A DNA stretch of 64,000 bases. Origin: Prochilodus magdalenae (Eukaryota > Chordata > Actinopteri > Characiformes > Prochilodontidae). The position numbers were made by a program, and so were the translations under genes. Shown in pieces: positions 47,756 through 60,195 of this stretch; positions within the stretch are counted from its first letter, which is position 1, and each line of letters starts with the position of its first letter. Below the pieces are notes generated by a model. It searched no databases. It had not been told where the DNA came from and saw nothing but the letters and a program-made list of their open reading frames with translations. The DNA lies in assembly GCA_024036415.1 (NCBI GenBank), contig JAMWET010001330.1:943501-1007500 (forward strand). The letters are read 5' to 3'.

Positions 47756-50700
47756 AGATGGCGGTAAAACTAACCAACATCCTAAGATGGTACAGAGAAA
47801 CAGCAAATGCCAGACTATGTGGGTAAATGTATCTTTCCAGGCTGTAAATGGCTCTTTCCATGAACTGTCAGCGAGTAAAGTTGGCATTCATCATTTAATT
47901 AGGCTAAAGTTGCTGTAGTAGCCTGTACTAGCCTGTACTAGCTAAGAATGTAACTGAGGCAACATTTAAGGTAAAACACGCTGGTGCCTCCTCATCTTCA
48001 GCAAGATCAACGTGAACAACTGTAGCTCAGTGTTGTTAGTTTGCTGTGCGCATTTTTAACTTTATAACTTAAACCACAGTCATGCTGTGAGATTTTATCC
48101 CCATTTTGCTGAGTATCTGAGAGTTTCATGGTATGTAACTTTAATTTATTTTGTAATGAGGTCAAGATCAAAAGCTACTAGCTCATATAGGGAACAGAAT
48201 AGTTGAATTATTTTACCTAGTTGACCTGGTACAGCTTCCGTTCTTTTCGAGTGACTTGCTTACAGTTTGTCAAAAGATTCTTCAAAAAGAGTCTTTCTAA
48301 AATGGAAGCATGGACAAAAACACCTGTGGATATTTTTTAAGATCCCCAGAAAGAGTGGAGCTTGATTTTGTCCTCTCTCTGAAGAATGAAAGTGCTGTTG
48401 ATCTGTTGGTGACAGTTTTGGTGGTCTACCAGGTTGTTATTCGTCCAGTTTTCTTGGAATCTTCGGGTTGTACACTTTCTTTTCTTTAACTTCTTTCTAA
48501 TATGAGTGGATTATCAGATATCTAATCTCCTTAGAACAACTCCTAAAACCTGAACTTAATTCCTTTTTGGTTTTGCACAGTGCTGTATATAGCAGTCTTT
48601 TATGTATTAATGTGCTGCATACACGGCTAGCAGGGAACATTCCCAGAATTTTGGATGTCACCAACAAGTTCTAATAAAGTGTTTTAATATGTGTTCAAAG
48701 AACATTTGAAACAAGTGTAAAAACTCAGATAATGTTCCTATAAGATTATAGGAACATAGACATAATGCTTTAACTTAAGATGTTTACGTTTAGGAAATGT
48801 ATTATGGATGTTACTGCTGAGACCTGAGCCCTGAGACAAGAGAATGTTGTTAGAGAATGTTCTTCTACCTTTAGATAGAACATTCTGGGAACCAAAGGAA
48901 CTTTCCCAAAAACATTAATATAACATTTCATTGCATATACTCAGATCGGCTTTAGATCATGTCATTTCTAGCTAGGTAGAAGTACCTTTTCATTACCTTG
49001 TTATAAAATTGCAATAACATGCAATCCTCTACACAAAATCAATGCAGTTGTTTTTCCACTGTGATACCGCAATGTAAACATACATTATGTAAAAAAATAA
49101 ATATATATTTATTAAAAAAGATTAACTTGTTGTAGCTGAGTCACTTTTACTGGTACGTATGTAACAAACTCCGTCTTGTCTAATGATCAAAAACACTAGA
49201 CAAGAGCCAGATGGTGTCAAAAACAACAGGTGGCTAATTATCTTACCACAGCTTTGCACCTCTGCCGAACACCGTAAAACTGAAGCAGCGTTTAGACGCT
49301 GTTAAGAATAAATCAGTTTTCCCTTTCTATTTGCTTTAATGAGCTAGGCAGTGAAGTGAGAGCAGCCTTAAAGATAATGAGACGACAGACCATAGGGAGC
49401 TGGGAAAAGTCCTTCTTCTCAAACAGTGAGCCTGCAGTCACACCACTGACAAGGGACTACAGTTCAAACCGATAAAATTTAGCAAAGCTTTCAGGAAGCC
49501 TAGGAGCTGGAGAATCAGGCTGACTAATATAACTGAAATAGCCAGCCATCCAAGTTTTCAATGGCTACGGGAATAAAAGGACAATTAAAATAGTAATATT
49601 AGACAGGAAATCTTAGAAGAGTCCCAAATTGCACTAGGTTGTTAAATTGACAGTGTAGTTCGCAGAAATTGTGCTTTTTACAGACTTTCAGGTAGTGCTT
49701 CTGTTTTCATTGCTAGTTTCCGCTCAGCCCAATTTACTTATTCTTTCTTCATTTCATACTTTCAGGGGAGGGTTTAAATACCTTCTTCCTCAGCCTGTAT
49801 AACTCAGTGGTTCTTTGAGATGTATCTTTTATAGATGTGACCATAGTTTTCTGCAACACATAAAATGATGTAGGAATCTACTGCTCACTTACAGAATGAG
49901 CAACTCTGTGTCAGAAACAAAAAAAAAAACTTTTTATTAAGGTTTATTTCTGAAGGACATTTTTTTTTACATTTCCCTTTTATTGTTCACTTTTCAGCAG
50001 TAAGCAAACAAAGAGGATATACCCACATAATGAGCCTGTTAGTCTGTACTTACCTACTTGTATGTGTAGGTATACTACTTTTAGAAGGCTGTAAATTATC
50101 TAGAACAAACTAGATACTAATAGTTCACTAATAGTTTCACTAATAGTTCAATTTTGTCTTACTTGACTGGTTAGATCTAATTGGTCAAGTTTGCTACATT
50201 ACATGGTGTGTTACACAAAATACAGAAACTCCTGACTTAAACCAAACCAGTGACAACACTAGCCTCCATCAATATGAGTTCTTACTAATCTATGTTGTTG
50301 ATAAGAAATTTTACTAAGGAGGGGGGTAGGGGTTTTTCTGGTTGGTGAGGTTTATTTCAGATTGAACAAGTCAATGTAAACACCATCTAAACAAAAAGCA
50401 TTATGCTGACCTAAAGCAGTGATGGAAAGTCGATTACAGAAGGGTTGATTCTTTGGGGATTTGGAGTCAACTCTTCCACTTCGTCTTTGTCCACCATAAT
50501 CTTCACCAATAATTTTCTCACTATTCCAAGTTTCCCCCATTAGCCTTCAAAAGATGGTTTAATCCCTGCTGTTCCTATTATCGTCGGCTCTGCCACTCTT
50601 TTAGTTAAAATTCAGTGGAATTGAGAAGTCAATTCTTTTGACTCCAGTGGCGTGGGTTGAGAGTCAGAGTTGACTCCAGAAAACATGGAGCCATGCATTA

Positions 50701-53700
50701 CTACCTCAAAGTGCACATACTTCTAGGGTAACCTTTGCTGCCTTTTTGACCTTCAGAGTATAGCTAAGGATTTCTGGGAACTTAATTAGGGAAAACTTAA
50801 TATTTACGTTTCTTTATTCCATAGATTAATACTTGTGTGCATTTATTACAGCACTGTATTACACCTGTTTATGCTGACAATTGAGTTTTCTGTAGAGTTG
50901 AGAGGCTGTGAGGGGGTAAACTGGTAATTACAATTGTACATAGATTTATTTAACCTGACTCCTGTTCTTGCTCCTGCTTTTGCTGTGACCGTGTAAGAAA
51001 AGCGAGAGCAAGATGCATACTAATAGGCTAGAACCCCTGTCTTAAAAAGTAAAAAAGTATTTATGCTTTCATAAATCTATGTATCATGTTTCTGTAAAAC
51101 GCACATTAGAAGTCTGTAGTTCATTTCTTGATAAATGTGGTTGTTTTCATTTATTTGTTTTCACAATCCAGTCAAATCCTGCAGAATAAAATTATGCCCT
51201 GCTCCCAACATCATTCCCATTAAAACATGGAATGTCTTCTTTTTCAATTGTCTGTACCTTAATAGTGACAGTTTGCCTCTAGTAGCCATAACCACTGTGA
51301 AAGTCCATGAAGTTCTGTTCCTTTAGGCTCCATGAGTCTTCGCCGTCCTGACATCTTAATAACAGAAGATGTGTATATTAAATCTCTGTTGACTGAAAGC
51401 AGCCATTGTATTTAATTCAGTGTATCTCTGTATGAGACCTAGTTGCATAAGGACACAAACATTATCTGAATCATTATCTTGTTTTATCTGCATGGCCCTC
51501 CACCAAAACGCAGCATGTATCTGTTAAATACCTAATATGGGAAATGTCAGTGAATGGGGTGTTCCAATCTCTCTGTATGACTTGGAAAGCAAGAGAACAC
51601 GACTAAACAAAAAGCTCAAATTGCGAACGAACGGTTAAATCAAATCAGCTCCTTTTCTACACGTTTATAATGCTTACTGGGCTCTTTCTCTCGAAGTATT
51701 CTTTGATGTAAAGTGCATAAACCCAGGCTAACAAAACATTGCACACACTTCCAATGGGGGGATTTAAAGGTTTAAAGGTTATTTCCCATCCAAGAGGTTA
51801 CATCTCCATAATAGCCTCATTATTCATGGCTGTGGCCTGAAACACAGGGGCTGAGGTAATGAGCTCCTCTAGCTGCTGACTATCACCTTTGTAGGGATTG
51901 TGATGAGAATTTGCCAACGAGTGCTACTCAAGATCCAGGCTTAAAAAAACAGTCATGTTTGATAAGAATCCTTACCTGAAACCATTCAAGCTTTAACAGA
52001 CTTCCTTTATGGTCTACTATAGAAATGAGACTTAAGCCCTATTGGGTTTTACATGAGGAGGTGAAGTAGTGTAATTTTACTAAATGGCGTCTGTAAAATT
52101 TATGACTGATTGGCATGGCTTAAGAAATCTCAGCATATATGACTGTCATTAGAGTGGCTACTCAATTTACACCCTGCCATCACCTGCAGAAAAACATGTG
52201 CCCACCAAGCAAACCTGGCCACCCACCAAAAATATCCACCCAACAATGTCCTGTGACCACTGATAAAGTTTGTGTAGGCTGTAATCTATGCTATAAAATA
52301 AATAGCCTAAAGCTGCAGAAACGTTGCGCTTCTGAGGAGGCCTTTGGCTCATCTACTGTGTTGTTAAGTGCTGTATGCCATACAATACCTAAGGTTTGCC
52401 ACAAACTTGGACAACCCAAGGTATCTGTGCCATGCATGATGAGAATAAATGCCTCCTGAAGCACCTCCATACTCCGTACCAAAAAACACATTTGGAAATT
52501 TGTCTATTTGGATGGGATTGACATAACCAGAGGATATTTATGTTTTGTTCTTGTTTTTTTTACAGAAGGTAAAAGGCACAATAACTTTTACTGATGCAGG
52601 ACTGCACAGTCAGTTAAAACGACTGACATGGTGCATTCTGGAAGGACTGAAATCACTGAGGAACTAATAATTACATTACCCCACCTCCTCATGTAAAATT
52701 AACCCAATCCGAATAGGGCTTTAGAGCTGTGGGCAGTTGCATAATTAGAATCTTATAGGCCCTTTTGCAAACAATACTAATAAGCCCCCCCAAATCATAA
52801 ATGAAAAAAGTACAATGTAATTTGCTTGTTTATTTGCTATTGTTACCAACACTAGCCTAAATGCTTGCATTAAATTTACCAATTTTAATCATGGAATTTA
52901 TAGTGTCTGACATGAAACTGGCCAAATACAATAACTATGACTCCAGGGCATTCTTGCTGTGCACCAAACACATTTGAATAAAATGAAATCCTTTTCATCT
53001 TTTATGATACAAAATTAAACACTTACTACAAATAAGATACATTACAAGGTAGTTAAAAAGAGGTCTGCGCTGTCTGTATAGCTGTGAGGGAAGCTAACTT
53101 GTTTGATATGGAGTAGTAGTATCTTTCTCTGAGTCACGGCTGTACAGTTGTGTGTATCTATATGTGGGCCAAATGAATGTTTTAGGGTGTCTGGTTGCCG
53201 TTTCCTCTAAGCCGAAGGCCCCAGTGTGATTACCCACCCGTCGCATTAATTATGACACTGGATTTAGATAACCTGCCGTGAACAATAATTGCTGCTCAAC
53301 TTCATTTATTTGGTCCTATGCAGCCCAACAAGGTGACGGATAAAGATAGTCATGATTCATAAGCAAACAAAATATTACCACTGGAAAGCAGCCAATGACC
53401 AGCCACTCTGTGAGAGAGACGATGTCTCTTACTGAGTCACTGACTGAGTGACGGACTGATTAGTCTCTGACAACTGCCAGTTGCCAAAACTGCACACACG
53501 ACCCCCGAAAAACACCCCAGCTGGCCACCAGCGTCAGTAGACATGAATATATAGTTGAATGTAGGTTGTGAGTTTGGGTGACCAGAATTCAGTCTACAAA
53601 GTCTAATACCAACTTTCCAAACTTCAAGGTAACTGAGAATTCTGAGAACTACTGATATTGATATTCTGTTGCCTTTAAGTCAATGTTAAGTAATCAAACC

Positions 53701-54097
53701 CAAGCGTTTTCCAAACGTCACATGCCAACACATATTGATGATGAATATGAGTATGAACATTTATTTGTGAGGTATGCTAATGTGAACCCAATCATATTAA
53801 CATCATGATCTTAACATCGACATTATAAGTTGATCCATATTTAGTGGTATTTCATGCTCCATTTAAGTGTATTAATGCCCAACAAGTTTGAGCAAATATA
53901 TTCTGTGTTACGAGAGCAAGCGCTTCACCAAGATTTTCAAATTGCTTGGATGCTGTAGGCTTTAGTTTTAAGTGATGGATCTATCACTTTAACGTCCTGT
54001 AAAGTGGCATTTTGGTAGCATTTTCTTTGTTTGATTTTGAACTTACCAGTCATTGACAAAGACTACAAGCATACAAGATAAAGATACAAAAACAATA

Positions 54098-54145
54098 AAT
54101 ACATACATATATATATATATATATATACATATATATATACATACA
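54098..54145. repeat. Impure (TA)n/(CATA)n tract
   Basis: TA and CATA units over about 48 bp. Confidence 0.85.
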
Positions 54146-54999
54146 TATGAATGAAATTTCGTCATGATAACATTATGATAACATTAGATATTTCTAGATT
54201 TCCAAACTAACTAACTTCAATGCCTGAAATCAACCTAATTTTCATTTCCAACCTCCAACCAAAACTCATCATTACTAAACATCTAACATAGGAGCTTGAA
54301 GCCAACCGAGTACTGGTTTTTGATGTTAACCAGAGTTTCTTTTTTTTACGTCTGTCCAACATTAGGTTTCAAAGTCAAATTCTGATGTACTGTGTGAGAG
54401 CTATGTGAAATAATGGGAAAAAAAAACAAAAGAACATAAAATGAACACACCATGCTTCTTGCAAAACCAGGAACCCAATAACTATAGAAATAATGTGGCC
54501 AGACCTTTTTATACCCAGTATCAGTGGTGGTCTGGCACAGATTTGTTTTGAACCATGTAACAAGCCTTACAAAATGCTAGCAAAATCTTTCCTTACTCCA
54601 CGTTTTTATCAGAACATATAAACCTGACAAAATAACATGCTGGCAATGCTACACTACCCTATTGTACTATCACTGTTATTAAGACTGTACAGATAAATCT
54701 GTCTCTATGTTAACTACAGCTCGATTAGATGACAAACAATCTGACAAGTGTTTTGACACATACACAAATATAGATCACCATTTGAAATTAAAGATGCACT
54801 CTCAATGTACATGTGTCGACAAAAAGCTAATAGTTAACAGCTAATAGCTAACCATTATAGTTCCTCATTCCATCTGAGAATTTTGCCAGCATTCTTTAAA
54901 ATGTGTTCAAAGTGCACACAGGGGCGTCCATGGACTGGTCAATTAAAGCCTAATGCTCCAGACGTGCTTATCAATCCCCTATAGTCAAACTGCATCAAT

Positions 55000-55690
55000 T
55001 AAAGAACACTCTAAACCCTGATTAGCACAGCAGACTGTGAAGCCTATGTCCACCACCTGTGATTCAGCAGCCTATCACCTGCACTGTAACCTACTGTTGT
55101 GTGTGTGTATGTGTGTGTGGGGCCCTGGGTGCTGTCTGTGGTCATGATAAATATCCTATTAAACCGAGAGCTCCACTGCCCAGGGTAGACAAGAAATCTG
55201 CACTCTTCCTAATTAGACGCAAGAACCCCAACTGAACATTTGAGCAATCGAGCATCACTGGGTGCTGCCACGTCCCATTATCAGCATGGCCTGTCATTTT
55301 ACTGCAGCGCTATGTCTGTTCTTTTTCCAAGCGACAAGACACTCCACCGTCGTTAGGCTCCAAGCAGCAGTGGCAAGCTTGGTACTGCTTTAATTATGTC
55401 AGGGACAACAGACCACAGCTCGACGTCACCGTCATATTGCCCTTGCTGCCGTCCATCCGCTGCCGCTGCTCTTTGAAGCCCACATGCCGAGGGGGCTCAC
55501 ATGCGAGATATGACCCAAATGCCCTCACGTGGCAAACAAACAATCTCTCACTCTACACTGTTGTTGAGGGCCAGTGGAGAACAGCCTAATGAGCAAACTT
55601 CTTCAACTCCTCACTTTTCCCAGAAACTTTCAGCGAACCCTGTTCATTTTAAAACCAGAAGACATCAGGTAAAAAAGCCAGGCCGTTATT
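55000..55690. promoter_or_regulatory. Candidate conserved non-coding block
   Basis: The most CpG-rich and GC-balanced block of the right half (notably 55340-55530). It has TTCCTAATTAGACGCAAG (55206-55223) and TGCTTTAATTATG (about 55385-55397) as homeodomain-like sites. No open frame above about 65 codons has a recognisable domain. Could be an enhancer or an unrecognised exon region. Confidence 0.3.
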
Positions 55691-56056
55691 AACCGCTGTT
55701 TGTTAGTAATATACAATTAAACTATTGCACAATTGAATTTGGAGATGCAAGGTCCTGTCCTCTCTTAAATAAATGCAAAGGAGGTTGTCGCCCCTTTTAC
55801 CATGATTAATTAACGTTTGCCCACTAAGTCCCGACTTAAGCACAGGCCAAGAAATAAAAGCACATGCTTCTTCATTTTTGTTGTCAGGGATACAAAGTGG
55901 AAGGTAATCCAAATCAGCATCCTGGAGGACAGCTGCTTCATCATCATTATAGGGAGCTTTCTGGTGACGGTGATACCATTCGAAACAATCCAAAACCAAG
56001 AAATCCATAGCCACTGCTTCATGCTTGTTTTTCCCCCTTTATATACTGGCTGAGAG

Positions 56057-56087
56057 GGACGACAACAACAACAACAACAACAACAAC
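56057..56087. repeat. (CAA)n microsatellite
   Basis: About nine CAA units. Confidence 0.95.
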
Positions 56088-56230
56088 ATATAAGAGACTT
56101 TCTTGTACTGGAATTCATACTGGCTCAAAAACAGGGGCTAAACCAAATGCTATTTAGAAGTCAACAAATGATTGATTAATATCAAAAGGAAGGCAAAAAA
56201 ATAATAATAATAATAACTAACTGAACTAAA

Positions 56231-56945
56231 TACACTCATCACAATCATCAGAAGAATTGTGGCACCCAGATGGAATCAGCTGACAGGTATGACAGGTTTG
56301 TGAGACATGTGAATGATTCAAATTTCACGATCGCCTGTGATGGCATCCATGAGTCCCGACTCCTGTTAGTGCCAGCATCATCGGCAGGCCTCTGCGCGGT
56401 GCAGGACTACATGCACACAGACCATTACAATGACGGCCCTTAACATCACATCAGCATTACCAAGGACTGCAATGGTGTTGTGCAATACTGTCATGCAGTA
56501 ACTCAGAATGCATCTTCAGTGAGTCCCGCTTTTGTCTTGGTAAAGACAACCAACAAATCTGTGAGTGGAGGCACATGGTCAGTGTTAAGATGAATGTTTG
56601 TTGTCATGTGTCAGGCCCAGAAAGCCTGGTGTCACTTTACCTCCTCTGCTCTCTGCAGAACCTGTATGAGAATATTCAAGCTGCAGGGGATGGATAATTG
56701 CAGGACACCATTACGAACCTCTACAACTCCATGCTGAGATACCTGGCACGTAATGTTAGTAAACATGGTGGACCGGCACCATACTGAGAGACACTACTTC
56801 TGTATGTGTTGCTAAATAAATATTGCCCATATCAGTCTAAATTTATCACCATTTATTGTTCCTGGTAATCTTTATCTTCCTTCTGAATTGTCTTGCAGTC
56901 CGACACTTCCTTCTGTGTGCAGCTATTCTTTTAATGATGAGTGTA
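56231..56945 (+). mobile_element. Tc1-like transposon remnant with TA-type ends
   Basis: The left end TACACTCATCACAATCATCA and the reverse complement of the right end, TACACTCATCATTAAAAGAA, form a short inverted repeat. Both ends carry TA. The 715-bp body contains the C-terminal part of a transposase on the plus strand (next entry) and an N-terminal side reduced to non-coding remnants. Two partial relatives lie at 31040-31275 and 61321-61707. Confidence 0.82.
56655..56788 (+). pseudogene. Tc1-like transposase C-terminal fragment
   Basis: The frame NLYENIQAAGDG, stop, LQDTITNLYNSML and RYLARNVSKHGGPAPY then TGA matches the QDTIR-L-SMPRR-A-V-AKGG-T-Y end of Tc1-like transposases. A stop lies inside the segment (after GDG) and the catalytic residues upstream are missing. 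Codon-level reading is by eye. Confidence 0.75.
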
Positions 56946-56999
56946 TCTTTTTTTTTTCAGACTGTGTTTACTTGTTGTCTTTACTGCAGTTTCTAGTCT

Positions 57000-57480
57000 T
57001 TTTTTAAGGACACTTGTTTCGGGTTTTAAAAGAAATCTACAGGGATATCTTTCAACACCTGCAAAGTTCAGTCTTAGGACTTGGTTGCCTTTGGATCCAA
57101 CACCATTTACTGATGTCAAGACCTGGACAGTCCATCATTCTGAGAACACCATTGCACATTTTTCTTTTCTCAGTAATGTCTTCTCGGCAGCTAAACATTC
57201 TTCCAGGGACATAACATTAAGTTGTCTTCTCACAGTTGAAGGATGGCCTGCAGATGTTTCTCAGAGCTAAAGCAAGTCTGGTGCTTGATTTTCTTCTCTC
57301 TCTCAAAGATGAAAGCTGTAAGTACTGCTAATCTGAGGAGGACAGTTGTGGTGGTCTACCAGGTCTTGCAAAGTTGCAAAGCATCCCATTATCTAGCAAT
57401 TAATGATTTTGCTCTTAAAGTTTTGGGGTGAGTTTACTGCTCCTGGGAATGATTCTGTTGATGTGATGTATCTTATTCAT
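57000..57480. repeat. Diverged interspersed repeat related to 48345-48440
   Basis: 57265-57370 shares GTGCTTGATTTT, CTCTCTC, AAAGATGAAAG and GGTGGTCTACCAGGT with 48358-48434 in order. The limits are uncertain. Confidence 0.5.
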
Positions 57481-57697
57481 GTTCCTCTGAGTTTAAACAG
57501 TGATGCACTGAAAGCAAGGGGAGTCTGTAGGAGGGAAGTTAATAAGGGACAGGTGTAGTGTATCTCATAACCTGCCAGCACCACATGGCATATCTCTCCT
57601 GTATGGTGGGTTTCTGACCCCCATCCCACACTGCACCTCAACGTTTATGAAAATGCACCATGTCATAAAACTAATGCAGAATGCATGATGTAGTGGC

Positions 57698-57698
57698 T

Positions 57699-57768
<70 letters not shown>
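57698..57768. repeat. (GATA)n microsatellite
   Basis: About 17 pure GATA units directly joined to a retroelement-like tail. Confidence 0.97.
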
Positions 57769-57830
57769 CTTTATTGATCCCAGAGGGAAATTCAAGGCAT
57801 CCAGTAGCAGATATACAAACTATACAGAAG
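57769..57830 (-). mobile_element. Retroelement 3' tail next to GATA repeat
   Basis: The plus strand reads ACTTTATTGATCCCAGAGGG and then aaattcaag. Reversed, this is CTTGAATTTCCCTCTGGGAT followed by CAATAAAGT and (TATC)n. This is the tail common to fish LINEs and SINEs, ending in a microsatellite. Only the tail is recognisable. Confidence 0.65.
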
Positions 57831-59443
57831 TAACAACAGAAGCACAAGAGAACATGCTTCCACAGTTTTGTAGAATTATTTTTATTCATCTTTTTTTTTC
57901 ATCTACGTTTTTATATAGTATAGGCTAACTGTGGAGTTGTTTAGGTGTAATTCATTCTATAATATTGTGGTGTCTGTGTGGAAGAAGATTGAAAACAAAG
58001 CATGTAGCACATGTAGGCAAATGCTCTTTTATTTTAACAGACACCTCAACAGGCAATGAGCCCAGCGTTAACCCCAAAACAAACACAGCGAGTGGGCAGC
58101 GTGGGTGGATATGATAAGTAAGGAAAATAGGCACTTCTAACTACTAGTTGCATTACCATAAGGTGAATGGTAACTAGGGCTGAGTATTTGCAAGAACCTG
58201 GCGATACGATACATATCATGATACAGAGGTTACGATTCAGATTGTGATTGACTGTGATATTGTAAGCAAGGCAATATTCTACAGTATTTCAAATCTAATC
58301 TAATAAATCTAATTTCAGTAAAACTGTTACAGTATAACAAACACCACCATATGCATATACATGTTTATGTTGGGGAGGAAGACATTAAAGGCTAAGGGGT
58401 CAGGGGTTTAAACACAGAACAACCATGAACAATTGTCTTTGCCAGAAACCTTAACTTATAAATTATTATTATTAAACTGTTTTTGAGTGAGTGAAATATT
58501 ATAAAACATAATATTGTTTGTATTTTCCTACATGCCCAATGGTAACTTAAGAGAATTTTCTTAAATTACTCATGATTATAACTTGTTACTGGTTATTATT
58601 ATTATATGACACCCAAATGTTTTTCCCTTCCCCCAAGGGTTTCCACTATAGCTTGTTTTCAATGTATGGATTGCATAAACTCCATCCTTTACAGCTAGTT
58701 ATACTATTTACTCATGTACACAACTCCTTAACTATCCTCATACCTTGTTGCAGGTTAATTTAGACTATTCCAATTCCAGGGTTTCACAGTTGAGACAGTT
58801 TACAGTCAGGGACTCCTGTCTCTCTAAGAGAAGGCCTAGAAGGCCAGGATATAGAATTATTTGGACTGAAAAAAGATTGTTGCTCGACATTTAGGGTGGT
58901 ATGAATTCAAAGGACCTTAAAGTACAGAATATCGTTGGTCATGCAAAATGTCATTAATGTTCTTAAGGAATTCTCTCACATAGAGTACAACAATCAGTTG
59001 TGGGCAAACAATGGAAAGATTCACCATTTTTCTTCAGATACCCTCAGGTTCTCCTTGCAATTCTGTCACATAAGCAATGAAGTGTGTTTAGTGAGATTAC
59101 CAGCTATTCATCCATAACCATGAGTAACAGCTGCCTAATGTCTCTTAGGAGACACACCTAGCTACCATTCTTAACAGTAGGCAACAGACATGGTAGGTTT
59201 GAAGGTGCCCTTTGTCTATGTCCACATGTAGGCATGTCCAGAGGTAAGATGTAAAACAACTTGTTATTTGTTTTTATATGTTTAGGGGTCCAGATTTTAT
59301 GTTTCTTATTTTAGGTAATCCATCTACATACTGTATGTGCATTCGATATTGATGGTTTCCAACCTACAGGTCTGTCATTTATTCCAACACAGTGAATCCC
59401 TCGACTTGTCTTTTGTTAATACTGTGGTAATCATAGATCTGAC
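57831..59443. other. Stretch without recognisable gene
   Basis: AT-rich. 58165-58300 (GGGCTGAGTATTTGC, GGCGATACGATAC, ATCATGATAC) looks like a fragment of a widespread interspersed repeat, class unknown. No gene. Confidence 0.45.
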
Positions 59444-59660
59444 TTTTTTTTTTTTTTTTTTTTGGTGGTGGTGGGGGGGCTGGACTGCTAAGCATCTTTA
59501 GCTTTTAGCAGTAGCTTCCAGCCCTGGAGTACCTCCTGTTCTGCACATGTAGTGGGCTTACCTCCACCAACAAAGCTTATTCAACTAATGAATTATTTCT
59601 AGTTATTCGTGTTTTAGAGCTGGAAACTCAAAGAGTGTGCAGAGCAAGGGGGCACTTCTG
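59444..59660. repeat. Poly-T, GGT tract and interspersed repeat fragment
   Basis: About 20 T, then GGTGGTGGTGGGGGGG. The next sequence has CCAGCCCTGGAGTACCTCCT, TTCTGCACATG and CTTATTCAACTAATGAATTA. It ends with GAGCTGGAAACTCA and GTGCAGAGCAAGGGGGCACT. It resembles a common fish palindromic repeat with CCTGGAGTACCCCCTG-type ends. Confidence 0.5.
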
Positions 59661-59994
59661 ACTTTAAGCACTGATCTTCTTTCTGCTGCTTGCCTTTGAT
59701 TGCTTGAGGTTTGGGCACTGAGAACGGGCTTCCTTAAACTCAAGTATTTTTTGCTTTGAAGAACTGCATTCTAAGTGATTGATTGTCAGACCCCTTTTGT
59801 AGCTGACATGCTAATTGGTATTCAAGCTAAAGTTTTTTATTCTGCAGTAGCCGTAAAATGCCGTTTCTGAGTCTTTCTGAGACTCTCGGTGGAACTATTC
59901 ATTATTTTCTTCAGTAACTTTGATGGAACAATCATTTCTATAGCAATGTGTATCATTTACAAAATCGCAAGTAGACTGGATTCTCATCTTCACA

Positions 59995-60195
59995 TGCAAG
60001 CAAGCATGTCAGCATTTGCAAAAAGTGTTATTTATTATTATTTTGGCAGTTGTGCATACTTCTGAAACTGCAGTGCCATTTGTTTTATCTGGGCACAGTC
60101 CTCTTTGTTGTGAATTACAGTATTTTCACAGGAGGGGCTTCTTATCCCTCCCAATTCACACTTCATTGCTCCCTAGCAATGCTAGTCACATTTGG
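59995..60195. repeat. Interspersed repeat, copy 2 of a pair
   Basis: Same motif order as 19795-20005: GGCAGTTGTGCATACTTCTG, ATTTTCACAGGAGGGGCTTC, and CCAATTCACACTTCATTGCT before CTAGCAATGCTAGTCAC. Confidence 0.5.

Larger units (their letters stand above)
47125..48587. mobile_element. TIR-bounded repeat carrying two SINE insertions
   Basis: The left end TACGGCTCTGGGCAAAAGTC and the reverse complement of the right end, TACAGCACTGTGCAAAACC, match at most positions, and both begin with TA. The start resembles the TIR of 991-1500 (GCTCTGG). The right part (48345-48440) is similar to 57265-57370. Two SINEs occupy 47336-47755. No transposase is recognised, so it is either non-autonomous or too decayed. 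Confidence 0.55.
48588..56056. other. Long stretch without recognisable gene
   Basis: 7.5 kb with only minor repeats. 50116-50150 is a triple ACTAATAGTTC unit. 50460-50690 has opposed GGAGTCAACT and AGTTGACTCC motifs. TA-rich runs lie near 54100. The open frame at 52139-52459 (106 codons) has no recognisable domain. 51330-51920 is repeat-poor. Confidence 0.5.

Noticed and set aside
52139..52459. 106-codon Cys/Pro-containing frame
   Set aside because: The cysteine spacing does not form a recognisable zinc finger or secreted domain, there is no signal peptide, and the frame is within chance length.
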